28,702 nt of DNA from contig JAKAZU010000011.1 of the NCBI GenBank assembly GCA_021826525.1, forward strand, positions 1 to 28,702, read 5' to 3'. A model generated the notes under the pieces. That model had not been told where the DNA came from and did not search any database. It worked only from the letters and a program-made list of their open reading frames with translations. A program made the position numbers and the translations under genes. The stretch is from Thermoplasmata archaeon (GTDB lineage Archaea; Thermoplasmatota; Thermoplasmata; UBA184). Within the stretch, counting starts at the first letter, position 1; every line of letters begins with the position of its first letter. Positions 1-6,927 of the stretch are shown piece by piece.

Positions 1-840
1 TGCCGAGCTTCGGGGCCCGACCGTCCCCGCCAAGGGAGGCCGGTCCATGGGGAGGACCGGGAGGAGGTACGGGAGCCCCGTCACCGGATCCCATCGCAGA
101 TCGGCCACAATTCCCCAGACGTCGGCGAGGAGTTCCGGGGAGAGCACCTCCTTCGGGGTCCCCGAGGCGACGCACCGGCCGTGGCTGAGCACGACGATAC
201 GGTCGGCGAAGCGCGCGGCGAGGTTGAGGTCGTGGAGCGCGACCACCGCGCAGCGCCGCTCCTGACGCGCAATCGTGTGGACCCGCTCGAGCGCGTCGAG
301 TTGGTGCCCGATATCGAGGAACGCCGTCGGCTCGTCCAGCAGCAAGAGCGGAGTCTCCTGGGCGAGCACCCGGGCGAGGCGCACGCGTTGTCGCTCTCCG
401 CCGCTCAGTTCCGCCACCCCTCGGGAGCGCTCTTCCCAGAAGTCCACCCGGCGCAAGGCCCGCTCCACGGCCGCGTGGTCCGCTGGCCCTTCGTTGGCGA
501 ACGGGGCGAGGTGCGGGTGCCGGCCGAAGCGGACGTACTCGAGGATGGAGACGTTTTCCCCGACCGGTTCCTCTTGGGGAGCCCAGGCGACGCGGCGCGC
601 CCGCTCGATCAATCCGAGCTCGGGGACGTTGGCCCCTTCGACCCGAACGCTCCCTCCCTGGGGCGCGATCAGGCCCATGACGGCTCTCAGCAGCGTGGAC
701 TTGCCGGAGCCGTTCGGCCCGGTCAGGGCGACGAGCTCGCCCGAGCGGGCCGAGAGGGAGACGTCGGCGAGCGCCGTCCGCCCTCCATAGCGGACGGTCA
801 GCCGGTCCACGCGCAGCGTCGCCGCGTCGGGGGCGCTCAT
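1..840 (-). CDS. ABC transporter ATP-binding protein, FecE/BtuD type (3' end cut by window edge)
   Basis: This is the cytoplasmic ATPase that would drive uptake of a metal chelate, heme or cobalamin together with the permease encoded just upstream. The frame is open from ATG at 840 to the left edge (280 codons visible, no stop reached). Visible motifs are Walker A GPNGSGKST near residues 40-48, the signature LSGGERQ, Walker B LLLLDEP and the H-loop region VALHDLNLA, in normal order. The start overlaps the permease stop as ATGA, which argues for translational coupling. The family normally has 250-280 residues, so little is missing. Substrate cannot be told from the ATPase. Confidence 0.93.
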   Translation of the reverse strand, partial: MSAPDAATLRVDRLTVRYGGRTALADVSLSARSGELVALTGPNGSGKSTLLRAVMGLIAPQGGSVRVEGANVPELGLIERARRVAWAPQEEPVGENVSILEYVRFGRHPHLAPFANEGPADHAAVERALRRVDFWEERSRGVAELSGGERQRVRLARVLAQETPLLLLDEPTAFLDIGHQLDALERVHTIARQERRCAVVALHDLNLAARFADRIVVLSHGRCVASGTPKEVLSPELLADVWGIVADLRWDPVTGLPYLLPVLPMDRPPLAGTVGPRSSA

Positions 841-1961
841 GTGTCGATGGCGCTACCCCCCGGAGCGCGGCGGCGGTACAGCAAGTAGATCAGGAACGGC
901 GCGCCGATGAACGCCGTGGGGATCCCCACCGGGATGACGATGGGGGGGATCGCCGCAACGGCGACGTCCCAGGCGACCAGAAGGACGATCCCTCCCATCA
1001 GCGCGCCCAGGGGCAGGACGATCCGGTAGTCCACCCCCGCGAGGCGACGGACCAGATGCGGAGCGATCAACCCGACAAAGCCGATGATCCCGGTAAAAGC
1101 GACGGCGGTGGCCGTGATCGCGGTGGTGAGCAGCACGGTCCACTGGATGGTCCGCTGCGGGCGCACCCCGAGGCTCTGCGCAACCTCGGGACCGAGCTGA
1201 AGGAGGTTGATCTCCCGTGCGCGCAGGTAGAGCACCGTACCCAGGACGAGCGTGACGCCCACGACCAGTCCGTCGTCCGACCAGGAGGTCGCACCGAGGC
1301 TGCCGAGTAGCCAGAAGTTCAGCGAAACGTCCGACGAAGGGTTGTAGAGTAGCATCGCGGAAAGGATCGCGGAGAAGAATGTGCTCAGCGCGACGCCGGA
1401 CAGAATCAGGACCGTCGGTCCACGACGGCTGAGCGTCGCCGCGAGATAGATCACCGCGCCCGGAACGATTCCTCCCAGGAAGGCGGCGAGCGGGAGCAAC
1501 GTCGCTTGGTGGGCCGGGTCGACGTTGAGGACGAAGATCGCTGCCGCTCCCAGCGCCGCTCCCGAGGAGAGGCCGAGCAAGAAGGGGTCCGCGAGCGGGT
1601 TGCGGAAGATCCCCTGGAGGCTGCCGCCCGAGATCGCGAGCGCCGCCCCGGCGGCGAGCGCGAGCACGAGCGACGGGACGCGCGCCTGCCAGACGATCTC
1701 CGTCCAGATGGCGCACTGGTGCGAGGCGACCGATCCCGGGCAGGCGGCCGACGGCACGAACCCCCCGGTCAGTTGGTAAAAGAAGATCGAGATCGTCGTG
1801 CCGGCCGGGATCGGGACGGATCCGAGCGCGGTCGAGCCGACGAGGAGGGCGAAGAGCCCTACGACGATCGCGGGGACCAGCACGCGCAGCGGGAGCGGAC
1901 CCCACCGTCGGGGCGAGACAGCCTCCTCTCGAGGGACGGGCGCACCGGGCGGAGCGTTCAC
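837..1961 (-). CDS. FecCD/BtuC-family ABC transporter permease
   Basis: This integral membrane permease belongs to the family that imports Fe(III)-siderophores, heme or cobalamin. The 374-residue product has a charged N-terminal tail and then about ten hydrophobic segments, starting near residue 28. It carries family-typical stretches such as SGGSLQGIFRNPLADPFLLG (about residue 110) and GFVGLIAPHLVRRLAG near the C-terminus, the latter being part of the ATPase-coupling region. The start is GTG at 1961, 27 bases after the binding-protein stop, and the stop overlaps the ATPase start. The gene order binding protein, permease, ATPase is the usual one. Substrate is not determined; the nearby heme operon makes iron or a tetrapyrrole reasonable guesses only. 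Confidence 0.93.
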   Translation of the reverse strand: MNAPPGAPVPREEAVSPRRWGPLPLRVLVPAIVVGLFALLVGSTALGSVPIPAGTTISIFFYQLTGGFVPSAACPGSVASHQCAIWTEIVWQARVPSLVLALAAGAALAISGGSLQGIFRNPLADPFLLGLSSGAALGAAAIFVLNVDPAHQATLLPLAAFLGGIVPGAVIYLAATLSRRGPTVLILSGVALSTFFSAILSAMLLYNPSSDVSLNFWLLGSLGATSWSDDGLVVGVTLVLGTVLYLRAREINLLQLGPEVAQSLGVRPQRTIQWTVLLTTAITATAVAFTGIIGFVGLIAPHLVRRLAGVDYRIVLPLGALMGGIVLLVAWDVAVAAIPPIVIPVGIPTAFIGAPFLIYLLYRRRAPGGSAIDT

Positions 1962-1988
1962 AAGGGTCCCGGGGCCGTCTCGCCCCGC

Positions 1989-3041
1989 CTAGGTCGGGTA
2001 GAGCAGGCTCTCCAGATAAGGCAGGGCGAGGATCATCGAGGGGTCGGGTTCGGACAGGAGCGTTACGTCGACGCCGACCTTCGTGGCGTTGAGCTGGCTC
2101 CAATACGGGGCGGTCGCCCAAACGGAGGGTGTCTCGCCGCTGACCAGGTACGAGTCGTTCCAGGCCGTGGGGTAGATGACGAAGTTCGGCTGGGTATCGA
2201 GGACGTAGGTCGCGTTCACCTCGCCGTACGGGACGGCAATGCCGGAGGCAAGGTTCCTCCCGCCCATGAACGTGATCAGCGAGTCGCCGAAGGTCCCTTG
2301 GCTGTAGGAGTAGTACCCGCCGGAGTCGAAATAGTAGGTAAGCAGGACTGACGGCAGCGGCACTCCGCTGCCGCTGGAGTAGCCCGTGACGTTCTGCACG
2401 AATGCCGAAGCGTTCTGGAGGGTCTGCGCGAGGTCCGCCGTGAGGGCGTTCGCGACGGCGGTGGACGCCGGGAAGATCTGCTCGACGATGCGGACGTCGC
2501 CGATGACCCCTTCCAGCGTGTTCGGCGCGAGGACCACGACCGGTATGCCGTAGGTCTCCGTGAGCGTGTTGACGTCCTGCGCGCTCGTGATGGTCGAAGC
2601 AAGGACGAGCTGGGCCGATAGGTTCGCGACGGCTTCGGTATCCAGACTCGGGAAGTCCGTGATGCAGCCGGAGTTGGTGAGGTTCCAGCGAACCGTCTGG
2701 TTGACGGAGTACTCGTTGAGGATCCCTCCCGCCTCCGACGGGGTGCAGCCGTAGCCGACGACATCGCTCCGCAGCCCCAGACGGTAGACGATGTCCATCA
2801 CGCTCGGGGCGAGCACGACGATCCGCGTGGGATTGACGGGAGCGACGACGGTGCGGCCCAGATCGTCCACGACCGTGACCGAGTGCGCGCCCCCGCCCGC
2901 GGCGTGCGGGGGATTCAGGGTGTAGTACGTGGCGGCGCCGGCCACGGCCGCTCCCGCGACCACGACGATCAGCACCACCGCCAGGGTCAGCGGGATCGCT
3001 CGGCGACGCGAAGCGGCCGAAGAGGAGGCGCTCAATGACAT
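1989..3041 (-). CDS. Membrane-anchored periplasmic-type binding protein (BtuF/FecB-like)
   Basis: This is the extracellular substrate receptor of the transporter. The 350-residue product begins with a short arginine-bearing tail and a hydrophobic segment (about residues 16-38) with no lipobox cysteine, so it is probably held by an uncleaved N-terminal anchor, as is common in archaea. After a glycine-rich linker comes a periplasmic-binding-protein-2 fold of the BtuF/FecB class, opening with VTVVDDLGRTVVAPVNPTRI and then IVVLAPSVMDIVYRLGL. A TATA-like element centred about 28 bases upstream suggests a leaderless transcript that starts at or near the ATG. It is the first gene of the three-gene operon. 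The ligand could be heme, siderophore, cobalamin or another chelate. Confidence 0.9.
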   Translation of the reverse strand: MSLSASSSAASRRRAIPLTLAVVLIVVVAGAAVAGAATYYTLNPPHAAGGGAHSVTVVDDLGRTVVAPVNPTRIVVLAPSVMDIVYRLGLRSDVVGYGCTPSEAGGILNEYSVNQTVRWNLTNSGCITDFPSLDTEAVANLSAQLVLASTITSAQDVNTLTETYGIPVVVLAPNTLEGVIGDVRIVEQIFPASTAVANALTADLAQTLQNASAFVQNVTGYSSGSGVPLPSVLLTYYFDSGGYYSYSQGTFGDSLITFMGGRNLASGIAVPYGEVNATYVLDTQPNFVIYPTAWNDSYLVSGETPSVWATAPYWSQLNATKVGVDVTLLSEPDPSMILALPYLESLLYPT

Positions 3042-3066
3042 TGGATTTTTGTCACGCTAACTTGAA

Positions 3067-3072
3067 CATAAA
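3067..3072 (-). promoter_or_regulatory. TATA-like element of the uptake operon
   Basis: On the minus strand the bases read TTTATG within AGCTTTATGTTC. The centre is about 28 bases before the binding-protein ATG at 3041, the normal distance for an archaeal TATA box serving a leaderless transcript. Confidence 0.6.
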
Positions 3073-3090
3073 GCTTGCGCGACGCTGGCC

Positions 3091-3102
3091 CCACGGGCGT
3101 GG
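3091..3102. repeat. Palindrome CCACG-GG-CGTGG in the divergent promoter
   Basis: Perfect 5-bp arms flank a GG centre between the uptake operon and the regulator gene. An imperfect palindrome, GGCCTTTAGAGGCC, follows directly (3101-3114). The position between two divergent promoters suits an operator, but no binding protein is known. Confidence 0.4.
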
Positions 3103-3133
3103 CCTTTAGAGGCCGGACGAATCTACGACCGCT

Positions 3134-3958
3134 GTGCCGAGGGCTCCGCGGTCGACCGTCCGGCCGGAGAGCGGGCTCTCCGGCCTGCGACGTGGGGTCA
3201 GCGAGCTTCTCTTCCTGTACGAGTGCGCGACCCAGGATGTCCGCCGGCTCCAGTCCGTCGCCGACCGACTCGGCCTCACGATCCAGTCCGCCTCCCATCT
3301 CCAGAGCGGGCTGCGGCGGCGGGGACTTCTCGATCACCGATCGGGCCGCTACCGGCCCACGGCCGAGGGAATGGCATGGCTCGAACGACAACTGACCCAG
3401 CTGAGCGCCGACGTCGGGCAACGATTGGGGCGGCTGAAGATCGTCCGGGTCACTCGGGCAATCGCGAGCCAGGAGATGCCCTCGGGAACGCCGGTCCACC
3501 TCGAGATGGTCCACGGCGTGCTGACCGCTCTTCCCGGGCCGGAGGGCGCGTCGCGGGGCGTGGCTCGGGAGAAGGCACGGGCCGGCGATCTCGTCGAGGT
3601 CGCCGCCCTGGAAGGGATCGTTCCCATCCCGCGCGGACGCGTCGTCGTCGCGGTCGTGCCGTCGCGCGATCCGGATCGCCCCGAGATCCGGCGCGCCGCC
3701 CGAGCGCTGCTGCGCGAGGTCCCTCACGACTGGACCGGCGCCCAGGGGATCGAGGCGATTTGGCTGTGCCGCCAGGTCGGGAGCGAGATGCCGCACCTGT
3801 TCGCCGTCGGAGCAGCGTGTCGCGAGGCGGCGAGCCTGGGCGCCTCGAGCCTCGCGTTCGTCACCGACGAAGAGCTCGCCCGGTTCCTCGAACCGATGAC
3901 CGGTCCGGACGGGCCTCCGGTCGAGTTGCGACATCTTGCCGAGCGTTCCGGGCACTGA
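3134..3958 (+). CDS. Winged-helix transcriptional regulator with C-terminal sensor-like domain
   Basis: This is a predicted DNA-binding regulator of 274 residues. Residues about 18-80 form a winged helix-turn-helix (helices around VSELLFLYECAT, the recognition region LGLTIQSASHLQSGLRRRGL and a wing ending RYRPTAEG). The rest is an alpha/beta domain with no catalytic motif I recognise, resembling the ligand or oligomerisation parts of archaeal predicted regulators of the COG1497 kind (family assignment tentative). The start is a GTG at 3134; no other start fits the N-terminal helix better. A weak TATA-like CTTTAGA lies about 27 bases upstream. It is divergent from the uptake operon and is the obvious candidate regulator of it, by position only. 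Confidence 0.75.
   Translation: MPRAPRSTVRPESGLSGLRRGVSELLFLYECATQDVRRLQSVADRLGLTIQSASHLQSGLRRRGLLDHRSGRYRPTAEGMAWLERQLTQLSADVGQRLGRLKIVRVTRAIASQEMPSGTPVHLEMVHGVLTALPGPEGASRGVAREKARAGDLVEVAALEGIVPIPRGRVVVAVVPSRDPDRPEIRRAARALLREVPHDWTGAQGIEAIWLCRQVGSEMPHLFAVGAACREAASLGASSLAFVTDEELARFLEPMTGPDGPPVELRHLAERSGH
3162..3185. repeat. Perfect 10-bp inverted repeat inside the regulator's 5' coding region
   Basis: GGCCGGAGAG at 3162-3171 is followed by four bases and its exact complement CTCTCCGGCC at 3176-3185. It covers roughly codons 10-18 of the regulator and could be an autoregulatory operator or an mRNA hairpin. Confidence 0.55.
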
Positions 3959-4105
3959 CCGATCGTGCTGGCGCGCGGCACCCCCTTCCTCTCTCGCCGA
4001 GGACGATGCCGCACGGGGGACACGTCCCGGTCGGCCCGATGGACCGTGGTGGCGGCGCGTCAGCGGAAACCATATCTCCCCGTTGCCTCCCTCGGCGCGG
4101 CGGGA

Positions 4106-4269
4106 GGGAGCATAGGCTAATCTGGCAGACCAGCGGGCTCCAGTCAGGGCGAGCCACGAACTCGCCCTGTGAACATCGGGTCTGCGGAGGACCGCCGTGC
4201 GGTCCGATGACGAGTGACTGGAGCGCGCGGAGAGACCCGCATATCGGGGTTCAAATCCCCGTGCTCCCA
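4106..4269 (+). tRNA. tRNA-Trp (CCA anticodon), interrupted by an intron
   Basis: The acceptor stem pairs GGGAGCA (4106-4112) with TGCTCCC (4262-4268), with discriminator A at 4269 and no encoded CCA tail. The T-arm is CGGGG-TTCAAAT-CCCCG (4245-4261). The anticodon stem pairs GCGGG (4133-4137) with CCCGC (4236-4240), with the anticodon CCA at 4140-4142. The D-stem has a C-A mismatch at 12-23. The loop is interrupted after G37 by 91 bases (4144-4234), the standard archaeal 37/38 position. A weak TATA-like stretch lies at 4067-4077. Confidence 0.95.
4144..4234 (+). other. tRNA-Trp intron with bulge-helix-bulge splice site and guide-like insert
   Basis: The splice site has a 4-bp central helix CTCC (4138-4141) with GGAG (4229-4232), a 3-base bulge AGT on the 5' side and AGA on the 3' side. 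Cutting after the second base of each bulge gives exactly the 37/38 junction. The helix inside the intron is not canonical. The intron holds two perfect hairpins: CAGGGCGAG/CTCGCCCTG (4145-4153 with 4161-4169) and GGACCGC/GCGGTCC (4189-4195 with 4199-4205). It also has a GATGA that resembles box C (4206-4210), followed by TGACTGGAGC (4215-4224), which is complementary to the anticodon loop and intron start (4137-4146). Trp introns of haloarchaea carry box C/D guides for the anticodon region; here no clear CTGA box D is visible. Confidence 0.85.
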
Positions 4270-4374
4270 TCCCCCGCGGGCTCCGACTCCGCAGCCCAAC
4301 CGCGGTACGCCGCCTTCGATTCGGGTTGGTGTATTGCGCGGGGTACCGACCGGCCCGGGCACCGACCGTCCGCT

Positions 4375-5133
4375 TCACTCCGCGTACGAATACGCGGAAA
4401 AGGAGCCGCGGTCGAAGGGCGATATGTGGACGGATTGACCGTTCGGATTCCCTTGCATCTGGACGTTTCCCATGACGGAAAGGCCGGCGGAGTCGCTGAC
4501 CGAGGAGAACACGACGCCGGGCGGCGTGAGACTCGGCATGACCATCATACCCCCGTGGGAGGACTCCGGCGACTCGAAGATCCACTCGGACGACGGGAAG
4601 GAGGTCACCCCAGCGAGGGGGGCCCATGCCGGCGGATGGTAGGTCGTGTTGTAGCCGTTCCCGTCCACCGTGATCACTGCGATGGCGCCGGCAGAGCTTC
4701 CGTAGACCTCGACGGTGATCGTATCCCCCAGGGAAGCGGCGAACGTATTCGTCCAGTTGGCCGCGCAGACCCCGTTGCACGGGGGACCTTGCGTGCCTCC
4801 CTCATCGAAGAGCGTCACCGAACAGCCCAGTGGAGAGCAGCTGACCGTCGCTCCCGCTTGCCAAAAGGGCCACTGCGTCAACCCCAATCGGCTCGACCCT
4901 CCCGTACCGACCCACAGGGCGGCGGTGCCGGGCCCTTGCCAGTCGGAAGAGGACGGTAGGGTGATCGAACCGTTCGCGGAGCTCACGGTCGTTTGGTCGA
5001 TGTAGCCCGCCCAGTTTTCGCTGTCGACGGTCTGACCTAGCTGGGGGAAGAGCAGACCGTAGACGAAGAGCCCCGCGACGACCAGGGTCACCGCGAGGGC
5101 GAACACCAAAATGCCCCGGACGTAGTTTCTCAT
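4375..5133 (-). CDS. Membrane-anchored G1 (eqolisin)-like glutamic peptidase homologue
   Basis: The 252-residue product has an N-terminal membrane segment (residues about 8-29) and an exported beta-rich domain. The domain follows the order of family G1 peptidases: NWAGY near 40, LWVGTGG near 73, WQAG with Gln92, GDTITVEVYG near 136 and SSEWIFESPE with Glu183. In fungal G1 enzymes the catalytic pair is a Gln in an LQTG-like motif and a Glu in an AEWIVE motif; both appear kept. Four cysteines (99, 104, 119, 123) could form two disulfides. I chose ATG at 5133 rather than the upstream start at 5229, because a TATA-like TGATAAAT lies 28-35 bases before it and the longer form adds only an arginine-rich stretch. 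It would act outside the cell, perhaps in acid. Activity is inferred. Confidence 0.7.
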   Translation of the reverse strand: MRNYVRGILVFALAVTLVVAGLFVYGLLFPQLGQTVDSENWAGYIDQTTVSSANGSITLPSSSDWQGPGTAALWVGTGGSSRLGLTQWPFWQAGATVSCSPLGCSVTLFDEGGTQGPPCNGVCAANWTNTFAASLGDTITVEVYGSSAGAIAVITVDGNGYNTTYHPPAWAPLAGVTSFPSSEWIFESPESSHGGMMVMPSLTPPGVVFSSVSDSAGLSVMGNVQMQGNPNGQSVHISPFDRGSFSAYSYAE

Positions 5134-5533
5134 CGACGCTCTCGGAGCCGCTGGGCCGGCATTTATCAGGTCGTCCAATGCGCGGACCCGGACGCGGGAC
5201 CGGCGCCGAACCCGGTGCTCCCGATCCACGAGGTGCCCGCGACAGAGCGGTGGTCGGCGACGGCGGTTCGGTGCGGACCCGCCCCCGGAGCTAGGGCACT
5301 CCGGCCTTCGTCGACCGAGGGGTCCCGGCCCTCTCGGTGGCTCGAAAGCTGCTTAGACGCTGTAGGCGCGACCTGGAACGAGAGCGCCGGCTCGGGATCG
5401 CTGCGTCCGGTTCCCGTGCGGGTTCTGCGTCCGCTTCCCACCGCAGGGCCGGACGGATGGATCCTGCCCCGGGATGGGCGGGACTCCGATTCCGCGGCCT
5501 CCCTCGACGGTATCGTTCCGCGGAGCGACGGAG
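5134..5533. other. Intergenic region, 400 bp
   Basis: Apart from the TATA-like element just upstream of the G1-like peptidase gene (minus-strand TGATAAAT, 5161-5168), I see no convincing gene. Short open frames on both strands have arginine/serine-rich, out-of-frame-like composition. No tRNA fold or repeat array was recognised. Confidence 0.5.
5161..5168 (-). promoter_or_regulatory. TATA-like element of the G1-like peptidase gene
   Basis: The minus strand reads TGATAAAT, centred about 31 bases before ATG 5133. This predicts a leader of only a few bases and supports that start over the upstream one. Confidence 0.5.
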
Positions 5534-6148
5534 TTAGGAGAAGAGGATCCAGACCGGCCCGGTGAACTTCGAGGATGGAAACGTGAGCGTGAACGTGAGC
5601 ATGCCCGAGCCGAGCCCGGAAATCGACACGCTATGCACGTTGCTGATGGAGAAGCTCGAGGTGTTCGTGCGAGCGCTATGGATCGTGCAGCTCGACGTGT
5701 TGAGGTTGTGGATACCGATCGAGATGGTGGCGACGTTCCCGACGTACCCCGACAGATGGTTCGGGTAATGCACGGTGAGGCCGGCACCGTACCCGCACGT
5801 GTCGGCCGGGGAGGTCGCGTTGAGCGACGTGATCTGAACCGAGTACGCGCCCGAGTAGAAGACGTAGGCAAAGACCCCGCCCGCAATCGCCACGATGGCG
5901 ACGACCGCTACGACGACGAGCAGCAGGGAACGCCGAGGCATGCGTCGGGGGAACGGGACCCCCCCGGTGGCGGCCCACGGAGGAGGCGCGCGGGGAGGCG
6001 AAGGTGGGCGGAGCGGTGGCCCTGTGGGTTCGGGGCGGGGGGTCGCTGCGGGCCCGGGGCGTCCGATCTGGGAAGCCCCACAGAAGGGACAGTACTTCGC
6101 CCCGGCCGGAACGCTGGCTCCACAGCTCGGGCAGCGAGACCCCTGCAT
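5534..6148 (-). CDS. Zinc-ribbon membrane protein with extracellular beta domain
   Basis: The 204-residue product has three parts. Residues 6-23 form a short zinc ribbon with two CxxC pairs (Cys6/Cys9 and Cys20/Cys23, CPSCG and CPFCG). A proline-rich linker runs to about residue 70. A transmembrane segment spans about 74-97, followed by a beta-sandwich-like outer domain rich in Ser, Thr and Asn with two cysteines. The topology places the ribbon in the cytoplasm and the C-terminal domain outside. Proteins with this plan are common in archaea and have no settled function. A TATA-like GAAATACG lies about 25 bases upstream of the ATG, pointing to a leaderless mRNA. It is divergent from the MarR-type gene and 400 bp upstream of the peptidase gene on the same strand. 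Confidence 0.72.
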   Translation of the reverse strand: MQGSRCPSCGASVPAGAKYCPFCGASQIGRPGPAATPRPEPTGPPLRPPSPPRAPPPWAATGGVPFPRRMPRRSLLLVVVAVVAIVAIAGGVFAYVFYSGAYSVQITSLNATSPADTCGYGAGLTVHYPNHLSGYVGNVATISIGIHNLNTSSCTIHSARTNTSSFSISNVHSVSISGLGSGMLTFTLTFPSSKFTGPVWILFS

Positions 6149-6168
6149 GCGGGTGTTCCACCCTCGGG

Positions 6169-6176
6169 CGTATTTC
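6169..6176 (-). promoter_or_regulatory. TATA-like element of the zinc-ribbon gene
   Basis: Minus-strand GAAATACG, centred about 25 bases before ATG 6148. Confidence 0.5.
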
Positions 6177-6251
6177 TAGATGCGGGAACAATCGCGCGGG
6201 TTCGCGAGGACGCCCGTGCCCAGAAACCGACAACGCGCGGTCACCGCTGCA

Positions 6252-6259
6252 TCTATACC
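6252..6259 (+). promoter_or_regulatory. TATA-like element of the MarR-type regulator
   Basis: TCTATACC is centred about 27 bases upstream of the GTG at 6283 and fixes that codon as a likely leaderless start. Confidence 0.6.
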
Positions 6260-6282
6260 CAAAAGCTCTGTCCCCGCCCTCC

Positions 6283-6861
6283 GTGACGAAGAAGGTACCC
6301 GGGCGTGTCGGGACCCTGCTCGCACCGGTCGAAGAATCCCGGGCCCACGACGTTCGGCAGCGCGCCCGGGCGCTCCGGCCCCCGAGACCGACCGACTTCT
6401 GGGACCCTTTCTGGGAGCTCGGGGACGCCCTCAAACCGCACTTCGCCGCCGTCGCGAAGCGGGCGCACGTCACCCGCGTACAGCTGCGGATCCTTGCGTT
6501 GATCGACGAACGCGGCCCGCTCACGGGAGCCCAAATCTCCCGGCTGTTCGAGGTGAGCCCCGCAGCCATCAGCCTGCACGTCGAAGACGCCGTCACGGCC
6601 GGTCTCATCGAGCGCCGTCCCTCGTCGCGCGACCGCCGACGGATCCTCGTCGTGCCGACCCCCAAGGGTCGAGCGACGTTGCGGGAGCTCGAGCGGTTCC
6701 GACGCGAACTCGGGCAGCGGTTCCGTCGTTCCGTTCCCGCGGGCGACTGGGCCACGATGGTCCGCGTCCTCACCACGATCTCCCGGGAGGCGCGACGGTT
6801 GGCCCCGACCCGCCCGATCCGCGGGCCGGCTCGCGCACGACGGGCTTCTCGCTCCCGATAG
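6283..6861 (+). CDS. MarR-family winged-helix transcriptional regulator
   Basis: This is a predicted small-molecule- or stress-responsive repressor of 192 residues. It has the MarR layout: a dimerisation helix at about 38-58 (DFWDPFWELGDALKPHFAAV), helices at 63-92, a recognition helix SPAAISLHVEDAVTAGLI (92-109) and a wing with the family-typical SSRDRRRILVVPTPKG (114-129), then a C-terminal dimerisation helix and a basic tail. The frame stays open far upstream, but GTG at 6283 has a TATA box 27 bases before it, so the shorter form is chosen. It is followed after 66 bases by the flippase gene on the same strand, which it might control. The ligand is unknown. Confidence 0.85.
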   Translation: MTKKVPGRVGTLLAPVEESRAHDVRQRARALRPPRPTDFWDPFWELGDALKPHFAAVAKRAHVTRVQLRILALIDERGPLTGAQISRLFEVSPAAISLHVEDAVTAGLIERRPSSRDRRRILVVPTPKGRATLRELERFRRELGQRFRRSVPAGDWATMVRVLTTISREARRLAPTRPIRGPARARRASRSR

Positions 6862-6927
6862 TGCGGCCCTCCAGTCCTCGCTAGCGATTATGAAGGGGGC
6901 AACGTCTCCCGGCCGCCGGGTCCGGGC

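Noticed and set aside
4206..4234. Complete box C/D RNA inside the tRNA intron
   Set aside because: A box-C-like GATGA and a guide-like complement are present, but no CTGA box D is found where it should be, so a full call is not made.
3032..4780. Very long minus-strand open frame across the regulator and tRNA region, and a similar plus-strand frame at 3223-4959
   Set aside because: High-GC DNA gives long chance frames. These cross a tRNA gene and a better gene, are arginine/glycine/proline-rich and show no family motifs.
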